Assembly: GCA_016617855.1 (NCBI GenBank) | Contig: JAECUM010004302.1 | Span: 43,210 to 107,209 of the forward strand | Origin: Megalonaias nervosa | Taxonomy: Eukaryota > Mollusca > Bivalvia > Unionida > Unionidae | Direction of reading: 5' to 3' | Length of the DNA: 64,000 nt | The notes under the pieces: generated by a model | The model's database searches: none | What the model saw: the letters and a program-made list of their open reading frames with translations, nothing else | Told to the model about the DNA's origin: nothing | In this document: positions 24,901 through 36,900 of the stretch, piece after piece | Layout of the letters: the number at the start of each line of letters is the position of its first letter | How positions within the stretch are numbered: the first letter of the stretch is position 1 | Program-made: the position numbers and the translations under genes

Positions 24901-27900
24901 CTAAATTATCATTGAGCAATTCTTGACATAGATGCTACTAGCACATATTATAATACTGTTATTTCAAATGGAGTGTATCAGTTTATCTCCATGTGGCCTT
25001 CATTATGTTCCTAATGAGTGTAGTGCATTTCAGATTGAGTGTATCAGTTTATCTCAATGTGACCTTCATTATGTTCCGAATGAGTGTAGTGCATTTCAGA
25101 TTGAGTGTATCAGTTTATCTCAATGTGACCCTCATTATGTACCTAATGAGTGTAGTGCGTTTCAAATTGCCTGTAACAGATATCTCCATGTGACCTTGAT
25201 TATGTATATAATGGTGTAATACACTTCAGATTGAGTGTGTTGTTTTATCTCCATGTGATCCACATTATGTTCTTAATGAGTGTAATGCATTTCAGATACA
25301 GTGCAATTTTTGAAGTGCACAACTAAATTCAGCAAGTGACACATGCCTATGAAAAAAAGATTCAAACAGTCTGCACAAATGTTTTTTTGATGTATTTCAT
25401 TACAGTTAATTATTTTAGCCTTTGTTTAGTCACTATCCAATCAGCATTTAACTAATGAAAACTTTGGACTTTTTGAGGAAATTTGGTTTATTTAACATGT
25501 TTGGACTATACATTTAAGACTGTTACAGTTTTTACTTCTATGTGCACATACCAAATTTTAGCATCTTTACCTTCTAATTAGGATTACTACTATTTCTGCT
25601 ACATATCCTATGAGCAAAGTATGATTGCCAGGGGGGTTTTGGGGGTTGGGTTGGATTAGATTTAATCGCACTTTAACCAGTTATTGGCTATATCATGTAG
25701 AGGAAGTGGAAGCTAAGTGCATTTCCCAAGGACACATTGAGGGGAGCTGACCTTTGTGCGTATTAAACCTGCGTCACATGGATGTCCAATGCTGTACCAA
25801 CTGAGCTACCATGTGTTTGTGCCATGGAAAGGTAGTGTTTAACATTACCATGGCAGACACAGATGCTGCAGTCAATCCAAATAATTCATAATGTTAGGAT
25901 CATCACGAATGTATCCTGGGTACTTCCACATCTGCGACCAAATGTATCTTAATTACAGCAGTTGTGAATTTTGTCATAACAACTGATGTAAAAGACTGCA
26001 AGATTTGTTAAAATAATTTTCTCATGTTTTGTAATAGGTTTATTATTCTCATGTTTGGTAATTGGTTTATTTTTCTCATGTTTCATAATACGTTTATTAT
26101 TCTCTTGCTTGTAATAGGTTTATTTTTCTCATGTAATAGGTCTAGGCCGCGGAGATAAATATGAAGATGACAGTCTGGATGTGTTCCAGTATTACACCTC
26201 TTCCTGCTACTCAGGTTATGGGGATGATGAAAATGTAAGTCATGTTGCATTTGTTTTCATGAATTTTCCTAATTACTTGCAATTTATACTTTATGTAAAC
26301 AATGACCAATGAATTAAAAATTATAAAATGATTTATAGCTTATATTGCCATTAAGTTCAAGCTAGCTTATGGTGTGGCCCACCTTGTGTCATCGATCATA
26401 TGTCTGATATACATCAACAAGTGCTGTTTCAACTTTTTCTCAAAGCACTGTTTCCAGCCAAACACCGCATACAGTATCCTGGCACAAAATTGTTTGAAGT
26501 TTGTACCATTGATACCAATCTGCCCACCATTCCTAAAAATCCTGGCACAAAATTGTTTGAAGTTTGTACCATTGATACCAATCTGCCATCAAATCTGCCC
26601 ACCATGGCGTGAAGACTTTTCAGCTTACTAAAATGATGCCAAGTCAACAACAAATATGGCCTTCATCACCACAATTGAAAATCCAGTACATCATCAATCA
26701 ACAGTTGCTGTTTACAACTTCAAGTCAACATCAAATATGGCCTTCATCACCACAATTGAAAATCCAGTACATCATCAATCAACAGTTGCTGTTTACAACT
26801 TCTCAGAAACCATCTGGACAGTTTCGACCATACTTGGCACAGAACATCCAGCTATAAAGGCCTTTCAAGTTTGTATATATGCTGCTGTTACTAAAAGACT
26901 TTAAACAGACTGTTATCAAACTTACATCCCGGCATAAAGATCTTGAATTTTATGTCAATGATTAACCAGTACAAAAATAGAAAATTCTTTAAATAACATC
27001 TCCAAAACTGCTGAATAAAATTTGACCAAACTTAAATTGAATGTATCCTGGCTTAAGAGTCCTTTCAGATTTGTACAAATGATGCAATTCTGCCATTAAA
27101 TGTGGCAGCCATTGCAAAATATTGAAAAACCTTTAAATGATTTCATCTCAAAAACAGCTAAATAAAATTTGATCGAACTTGGCAGAAATCACCCAGGAAT
27201 GAAAACCTTTCACAAATGTAAAATTTTAAGTTCATACAAATGATGCCATCAAAGTAGAACCACAGTCGCTCAGTTGGTAGAGCATCAGATTCATAATATA
27301 AGGGTCATGGGTTTGATACCTGCCCAGGCCAACTCCAGTCATCTTGGTGTATCTTAGCTCCCATCTAATCAGCATGATATAGAAAATAATGTGTTAAAAG
27401 TGCCATTAAGGTCAATGAAAACAAAGCAAACACTGCCATTAAATATGATTGCTATTAATAAAAATTGAAAACCTTTAATGACTTAATCTAAATAACAACT
27501 TAACACTAATCAAATTTGACAGACGGTGTCCTAGGTTGAATGTTTTCAGATTTATACCAATGAGGCTGTTCCACCATTAAATATGGCTGCAGTTACTAAA
27601 CGCAGAAATCCATGTACACAACTTTTTCTAAAAACAAGTTCTGAACAAAATTTTACCAACTTTGACACAGTGTTTCATGTCATAGGGTCCTTTTAGTACT
27701 GGATAGGTGAAAATACAAAAACTCAAGATACATTGAGACAGTTGTTTTCATAACATATGCAATCAAAAGAATTGAAGACATCTGAACAGAAAGAATACTG
27801 CTGACCCAGATTTCTTGGCAACTGCTCTTGCATTAGGCAGTTAGGCAGAATGTTGTCAGTCGGGTGAGCCTCTCAGATCCTCTTGGGCCTCTTGTTATTT

Positions 27901-30900
27901 ACACAAAACCAGTGACGTTTTGTTGAAGTGTTACTTAAAATCTTCCAGCATCTTTACCAAATATATTTATTTGTCATTTTGTAATGGCATTAAGTCACAA
28001 ACTGGTAATTTGTTGTTTCTCAATTTTTAATGCTTTTAATGAGTAATTTGTTTCTGGTTCACAAACATTTTTGATAAAATAAAATTGTTATTATAATTTT
28101 TAGTACTTGCTTAAGTAAGAAAAATATACATGCTTTGTATACATAAAAGATGTGTATGAAAAACTATGTACAAAAAAAAGAATTTTATAGGTTGTATCCG
28201 AAACTGGAAGGTACAACAGATTTCAGACAACTATTATTTATATTCTGCTTCACAGCTGAAATCTATATGTATTGTTTGTGTTTTTGCTGGTATGTATTTT
28301 ATATATTTTTACCTCTTGCTGTTGTTTTGCCATCCATGCTAACCACAAAATGGAGTCTCATTTTCTCTTGAGATAACCTCAAAAAAGAGTCCCATTTTCT
28401 AAGAGATTAAGACAATGTTAGTCAAATGTATTTCTGATACTGGTAGCATAGCCCAGCAGTTTGGTTTCTCTACCCATTGGTTTGCAGAGCTCCTGATAAG
28501 AATGTTAACAAACTGAGTATTTTACTTCCATGTTTGGAAATGATGGCGTATTTTTATATGAGTTTTTTGTGAAACCACAAAACACCAACTTATGCTACCA
28601 GACTGAGTCTTAATCATTAGGACATTAATTGCGGTTTTTAGAAAGTGTCATACAGCTTAGTGACCAAAACTAATTCAGTGTGCATTTGATTATATGTCTC
28701 TGTTTGAGTGATTGTTCTCACAAAGGTCAGTTACTATCATCTCAAGCATGCATGGAACAATACAAACGTGAACCAGTATCATAGTTTATATTGATTGAAC
28801 ACTCCATCATACTTGTGCTTACAGCAGGTGTAATACAGTGTCAGCTTGGGATTAAATGCTTAAAATTAATTGCTTTGCATAACTTGAACGCATTTAAATT
28901 TCATGATAGCATTTTTAATTTATTTGTCAGTGTAAAATATGGAAATATACTGCTCAGCTATAATTTTAATCAAGCCTACAGTAAAAGGTAGAAGGGCGTA
29001 GAGATAAAGGATCTTACTTGGTTTATTTTGATATTAAATTTATGAAACTATATTTGGAAGTTATATAATACAGATGTTCTCTGTTGAATGAGTTTATTGC
29101 ACAAAGTGGCATAATGTCCTTATTGCCAGGTGACCTGATGGTATGACCCTTACATCTGTCGTCCATCATCAGCATATGCTTTCTTCAACTTCTAAATAAA
29201 AACATAGGACATATTTCAGCCAAAACTTAGTACATTGTATCCTAACAATCCTAACATCCTATACTTTAAATGATGTCTTCTCAAAAATAAGCAAAAAGAA
29301 CAAAATTTATGAAAATCATCTGGGCTTGAAGGGTTTTCAGTTATTTACAAATAAATAATGCCATATTTGCCATAAATATGGCCACCGATACTCAAATAGA
29401 TAAACCTTTAATTGACTTTCGATCATCAGGAGTATGTCATATTGTTTCATGAAGCACAGTTCTTATTTTGTTTAGCAATTTAGTTGTACAGAATGTCTGT
29501 TGCAAGTGAGCAAATTTACCAGTATGCTAAATTTACTGAATTTACTAAAATGGTGACACATCATGATTCACATTATTGTTTTGTTTGTAAATTACAGGGC
29601 TTCTACGCAGTGTACAGAAAGGTGTTCCATACGATAGCAGAACAGGATTATGCATTTATGGAAGATCGCAACAGTGAAGATGAGTTGCCCGGCTTTGGAA
29701 ACTCCACAGACTCCTATGAGGAGGTGATTGATTAATTGCTGTTAGTTTATAGGTTTAATTACAGTAATTTAATTCATTGCCATGAGTTATATGTTTAATT
29801 ATAGTGAATTAATTCATTGTCATGAATTTATTGGCTCAGTCACTCCATTAATTCATAACCAATAATTTGTATGCTTAATTGTAGTCAAACCTGTGTTCAG
29901 CAGCCACCTCCAGCATTTGATATTGACACCAACTTAAATCAGCAACTTGCATAGCAGGCAATCATACATACTTAACATACCTTAGAACTACTACTGCGGC
30001 ACAAATTCATCCCAACCAGGCTACAACGTTTTAGCTAAGAAGCTAATAAATATCTGCCAACATAGGTGGCAGCTGGATAGTGATCTCCCCTTGATGCAGG
30101 GGTTTGTGCCAAATCCTGTGAACGCTTAAGTTACTACTTATGCTCATGCCAAATAACATACTCTTTTCAGACAGAAAAGCCTAAAAAATCCACATACAGG
30201 TATTCTGGAAGTTTTCTTCCTTATAACAAGTTGGAGGAGTGTTCTCTTTGAAGGGAAGTATACTGTATATACTCACGTATAAGCCAATTAATTTAGGAAA
30301 AAATAAAGTCCTGGAAGAAGGGGGTGGGGGAGGGGGTCAGCGTATCTGTGGGCCAAGGTCTAAACTTGAAAGTTTTTAAGATTTTTTTTTTTTTTTTGAC
30401 TACCATAATGGCTGTAAATCTTGGGACATAAAAAAATTATTTTTTCCATGTCCTAAGACATATAAGCATATGAGAAGAAAAAAAACATTCTTGGTGTCCC
30501 AACACTTATTAAACTGTTATAAACTACTATGATTGCATTTGTTATTACTTTGAATGTGCATATTTTCTGATTTCTCCAACACGAAATTAAATAAAGGTAA
30601 ATAAAGACTTCATAATTCATGGGCCACTTTGAGTTTACCCAGGAGAACAGGATGTGCTGTAATGTACAATACTTACACAGTGCAAATCATGCCTAGTGTC
30701 ACTTTAATCCTTGTTTATTCCCCAACATATTAGATGCAGATTTTGCTTTATTCATTTTTCGACTAAATCGCATTCTTCCAGATAACACTTCAGCTAGTTG
30801 GTAATAGCTGTTTCATTTACGTTGATTCATGTGCTCACAAGTTAATCTTTTTCAGTGATATAAGAGATGCTACAGATTAAGGTAATATTTATGAAAAGTT

Positions 30901-33900
30901 ACACACATTCAATTATGCAAGGCAAAACCAACATAACTGTTACATGTTCATGAAAGAAGGGTAATAATAAAGGCTAAAATTCTGAATATAGATCAGTAAA
31001 GATCATCATCAATCTGTTTTACGTTCGTGTTCTGGCTGAACAAAATTATAATTTTCCACAGAGTGGAAAGCTGAATGTTTTGGCATCTCCCTTGTTTATA
31101 ATTGGAAGTTGTTTTTTTTTATGACAGCAATATAGGCCAGTTAATCATTAAAACCCTGAAACTGGCTCGGGTTAAGAGGGAATTTGGACCAGCAACTATA
31201 CCAGTACTTTGATGTGTAACTACCTTTCACTCTGTAATATTATCATGATTACCATCATTTTGTAAAACAGGATGTAAGGTCGCTTACATAAAAGCAAACT
31301 ATAACTCAGTTTTATAGTATTAGCATAGTTTTCGAAGCATTGTTTCTGAAACTTCATTATTGTATTTTGGATTTATTAAAGTTTAGTACAGTGGTGCCCA
31401 TGATTTGAATCGAATGGATGTACTTCATTAAGCATAATGTACTTCATTCAACACGTGTTCAAACCTACAGTGTACATGTGCTAGTGCCAATATGTAAATA
31501 CGTTTACTAGCCTAATTGCAAGCTTGAATCAAACCCTATTGTTGTTCATTGTTGTCATACTGGGATAATATTTTAATGAGTTAGGTATTTACAGTTTCAA
31601 GGCAAAATAAAATTACAGTTACTGGTGCACTGATATGAAAAGTATAATGCAATAATGCACAAACAATAATTGAGTCAAACGGGAGAGGTAGTACTATAGC
31701 AACCCGCGAATGCTCAATTCTTGTCATCGTCCGATCAAGTTATACACAAATCTGAATTAGGCAGAAACAATAAGAAAACAGAAAATTAAATAAATTTCTT
31801 GACTTTTCAAACAAATTTATACCATTTCTATGTAATAATCGTACATGCCAACTCCAAGAGAGTTATATGGGTAATACTTGGTAATGTAAGTTAGCCTAAA
31901 TAAATGCATTTAGAACTTACTGCGTGCATCTTGTGATGTCATCTTGGACTTTTTGGGACAGCTTATATGCGGATCATGCCCTTTTTACTGTTTATACCTG
32001 TTCAGTTTGGGGAGGTTGGCTTATAAGCGAACGGGTTTATATGTGAGTATATATGGTACTTCAACTTTTCTTGCTGCTTTCTTTCAACAACAAAGTTCTG
32101 TCTTTCATCAGAATTATAACTTTTGCCATCCTCTCACAATTAAGCACCTTGATATGTACCTGCACTGATCGCATCCACTCACTTTGTTGTAGCTTTACTT
32201 TATGTGCAGGTATTGTGTTTGCTATAGAAAACTTAGTTATATTGCTGTACAATTTTTGACATGGATACATACAGGTAAGTTTTCTATACATAGTTTAGTC
32301 ATAGTGACCACTTTGTACTTACCATTAGTGACACTTGGATGATTATACCTGCATAAATAGTCAATTGGCCTTTTCTGGAAGTAATTTTTATTAAAATTCA
32401 TAATTTAGTATCCACTTCATAATTATTAATAGCAGTGCTCTAATACTCTATTTGTATTGGCTGCCATATGCATCCTTGTACAGGTAAATTGTGAGAGTGT
32501 GTAGTGCTATAAATACATTCCCCGAGTTCATAAAGCAGGCTGCATGCTGGGCTACACCTGTATGTATAGACTGGTTTTTTTTGTCTTAGAGATTTAGACA
32601 ATGGGCAAGACCAAGTGTAAGCTGTGTAATCATTGGAATTACCTGACTGATGACCACTCTACATACATGCTCAGGTTGCCAATCAATAAATACATGTCAG
32701 ACTTGCACCTCGTGGACCAAAAGTAAATGGGCTGCTGTACTAGGGGCACTAAAGGGAAAGGCATAGAAGTAAACCTCGAGGGATGAAGACAAATCAGTAT
32801 GCATGCTGATGTCACAGTGGTGAAGCGATCCTAAGCTATCATGGTCAGAGACTGCTTTGTCTCCTCCCTCAGCACTGTATCATGATAAACCTTTTTTTGC
32901 CATTTACTACATGGGCTTCAAATCCAGTTGCCTTTATCACCTGCCATTGAGTGAGATTGAGATCACAGGCTCACACTTAAGATGTACAGACTGGCTACGT
33001 GGATCAAATATCCTGATCCACATAAAAATTGAATGACATTGACAATGTCTTGCCAACTACAATGGCCCTGTTCTGACATGACTGGAATCTGCCATATTTC
33101 TTGGATTGCAACAGGTCACTGCCACAGTCAATTGTACATTGCAAGCCAAACAATGGAAGACCTTTATCGACTATATTGGAATGAGAGAACAAAGCAAGCC
33201 TACTCAGATATTATCTCACTAATCAGCTGTACAGACTGGTTTTGAAGACCAGATATCCCCTAACGCTCCCCAGTATAGATAACAAGATAGTATGATGGAA
33301 GGTAAAATGGCACTGTTCCGTTACAACTGGACTGCCATATGTCTCAGATTGTAACATGTCACCATCACGGTCAATCTTACTATTTAAGCCAAAAGATGGA
33401 TAGTCTTTGTCCAGTTTGCCTGCTTAGTACCAGTAAGCACTCTCATGGGTCAGTCGCATTTTACTCGATGTACCCAGTGCACAGTTTAGTGCCCAGGTAC
33501 ACACAGGATGTGGACTCATTGCAATCTCATGCCTTTGCCACTCAAACAGAGCACTCACTTAGGGTTCATTCGGATGTAAGTGTACCCCAATCAGGACATT
33601 CTGTGAGCATGGTGGGCCACCCATTTAGACCATCTTTTTCAGCTTCATCTTGGATTGTACAGGAGATTTTGGCATCATCCCGTTCATGTAGAGACAACAA
33701 AGTTTGCTTGTTCTTGCTAGATCTCACTATGTCAGAAGAGGACTGCCTTCAGAGCATCAGTTGAGCAAGTCTTCACTTGTTATCATGTTACAACTATTTC
33801 CCTAGATCACAAAGTGAAAGTTTAAAAAGAACTTACAGTATTCTGAATTAAATCCCAAATAGTCATAAAGTTCTGTCACCAGTCCTAATGAATAAAATTC

Positions 33901-36900
33901 CAATTAAATTCCAGTTATATTTCAGACAAGTTCAAATATTGAATGTGTTGATGTTCCCGTAGTCTCCAAAGTGCTAATGTGCCAGTGGTCTGAAGTGTGT
34001 GTGTGTGTGTGTGTGATTTGGATTTTTAACGTAGCTTTAACGATTTTTCAGTCATATCGCTACAATGTCTGCAGTGTGACAGTTTATAGTGATGTCTAGC
34101 AATGGGGCATCATGCCACAGACATGTAGCATGATGTCCCTCTCAGTTACATTATCCTGACACCAGGCCGACCAGTCCTAACACTAACCTCTTAATGCTGA
34201 GAGCCAAGCGAGGCAGCTGTTAGTACTATTTTTGTAAGTCTTTGGATGACTTGGCTGGGGATCAAACCCATGACCTCCCACATCCGAGGCGGAAGCTCTA
34301 ACCACTAGGTCACCGGAGTGGTCTGGTCTGAAGTGAGATGGTGTGCTAACAGTCTTGATGTATCAGACTAATATAATCTATGGTGTTTTTATCTGAATTC
34401 ACTGTATCTCCAAATTAATATTTCTGTCCGAGAATATTATTGAGAACTTTGTAATTCTAGTGAATAGTAATTTGAATAAATAATTCCAGCCAAATCAAAA
34501 CTGAACACTACAAACAAATAAATCTACTTCAGATGTTATAGCAAGAATGAGTAATTTTTCATGTAAACAAGAGTATATTTTAAAAAATTAAGTCACAATA
34601 GTAGAACTAGAATGAGTGTCAAAAGTTCATTTCTAGAAAATTCTAAGTTGTGAAGAAGATAGAATCTGCTACTAAACATCAGGTACACAAGGTTTATCCA
34701 TGGGGAATACCAATGTCCTTGACTCGTATTAACATAATGATCCTAATATTTGACCTACACTTAGAAATATAAGTATTATGTTGTTTACAGAATGACTGGC
34801 CCTAGTCAGGTACACAATGAACTGGATTTTGGACACTGTCTATTACAAATTACAATTATACTTAACACATAATGATTAAAAACCTAACAAACAATACACA
34901 TTAAATGTACATAACAACCACCAGAATTTTGTTCTCCTCTTCCTCTGTCAACAGATTGGTTCAGAGTTCCAGCATCTGTTGAAATACTTATCAACAAAGA
35001 CCAACGGGCATTCAACTGTTATCACTGTCGGGTCAAGTGGCTAACTTTGAAAGCATTACAGAAACATAGCAACCATGGGAATGGCAAAGTCTCCCCCATC
35101 TTGCATGGTGGAAGTAGGGGTTTATTTTGTGGACTACATATGCCATAATGGACTCCAACAAAAGGAATTTTACAAGGTTATGGAAGATAAAATGGTCCTG
35201 TTCCATCACTATTGGACTGTGGCAGTGCAAGGTCAGTAATAACACCAATCCTGCATATTACGTTGAATAATGGGCATGCTTACACTGATCAGTATCCAGT
35301 ATGCCGTTCCAACATCAGTGCACTGACACTCCTAGGGCTCAGTCTGCACATGACATGGCCACAATCGATAACATTATGGCACATAAGATGGCCACATTCT
35401 GTCATGATTAGACTTGACCATCTGTATCAGATCGCACCAGGTCAGTACAAATGATTTTGCCTATAAGGTGGAATAATGGGCCCAGACTACACTGTTCATT
35501 ATCTCATATAATGTCACAATGCAGCCAACTCTCTCCAAAACCAGTTTGTGCCATAGTACTAATTAATATGGGCTCTTTTCATGAGAAACAGTCCTTCAGA
35601 TCTGATATAAATTCAAAGCCATGATCCTCCAGTATCAATGTGGATAAAAGCAAAGAGAAAGAGATCGTTGATCTAATACCGTATACTCCATCCCCGCATC
35701 AGTAGACAGACCCACCCTGGGAAGAGACATACTGTATAGTACCATGACACGTCTATGCCATTCTATGGCCAGTTATGCCCAATTGCTATTACAGACCCAG
35801 GGCAACCAATAGCCATAATAGATCCCTATTTATTATAGATCTCTGTACCTTACAGATCCACCTCTGTCAATTGACCAATGTCGTACAGCTACAGGATTCT
35901 CTGTCATGTCTTTTCTGGTACCATCTATGGTGACGTTCTGCCCCCAGACACCCAGACCAGGAACAATGGTTACTGGTAAGTGATTTGAACCTGGCCCCAA
36001 AATGGAAACAGTGGGTCTGTTTCATCGAGACTGAACTTGGCCGTCTGATGGGGATCACGAACAGCCGTCACACATTCAGATACAGACTTTTCTTGCGCAT
36101 AACAGAAGAGGTTACAGGGATCCACTGTCCAGTATCCCTTCCTGGTACTATAACATGGGCTTCTGCATCACAATCCATGGTCTATATCCACTGCTGAACC
36201 CATCTTGGCTATCAACAGTATTGGGGCACTGTAAATGCTGATCATTTCAAAGTTAGTTTTAATTCTTGCATGAATTGTATTTCAGCCCGACAATTCCACC
36301 TGAACAGAATATGTCTCCTGCAGAAACTTGCTTGGAAATAACTTCAGTGGGAGCTTAAAGTCTGTTAGAGAAACATCTGTCAGTGTGAGAATCCTTCCCT
36401 TATGGGAATGAGAGAACCTCACTTGGCTTACATCATGTGGTCCTTGGCAAATGCAGCCTTGGAGTTTTTGACAGTTCGTACAGATGTGAGCACAACAGGG
36501 GGAGGGGAAATATCTCCTTCCATCATCCTAGGAAGCCAGTAGACAGTGTTTCATTAAGGATTGTCTATATCAGTATCCTGGAGATGAAAGCCATATGTGA
36601 AGTATTTCACTGGTGGCAGGAGGAGCTACATGGACAGGTCATCTTCATTCTGTTCAACAGCTCCTTTGTGGTGAATTATATCAGACAGCAAGAGGGAGCC
36701 AAGTCTCCAGGCCTTTGTTTTCTTGTTTGGGATTTTCTAGAGGGAAAGAAGAACGTGTTGGCATAGGCACTTACATTGTGGGTAGAATGGGTTATCTGCT
36801 CTGCATATTTGGAATTAACAAGCATTGCATTCGAGCAAAACTGTTCCCTAGCTGACATTATGTGATGGAGGTCAGAGTCTACTTTCAGCAGCTTTTACTT

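Larger units (their letters stand above)
23518..26139 (+). other. DNAJC21 intron 2 (2.6 kb)
   Basis: GTATAT...AATAG. Contains the 66-bp minisatellite, a family 2 SINE and the 27-bp repeat at the exon 3 acceptor, listed separately. Bases 23518-24930 show only a GGTGGTGG-type run near 24590; nothing else recognised. Confidence 0.85.
26235..29597 (+). other. DNAJC21 intron 3 (3.4 kb)
   Basis: GTAAGT...TTACAG. Contains diverged arrays and a family 2 SINE, listed separately. Bases about 27900-29160 show no recognised element. Confidence 0.85.

Noticed and set aside
29484..29597. Upstream extension of the exon 4 ORF starting at a Met
   Set aside because: Exon 4 joins exon 3 in phase at a good acceptor at 29598; the extension has no DNAJC21 similarity.
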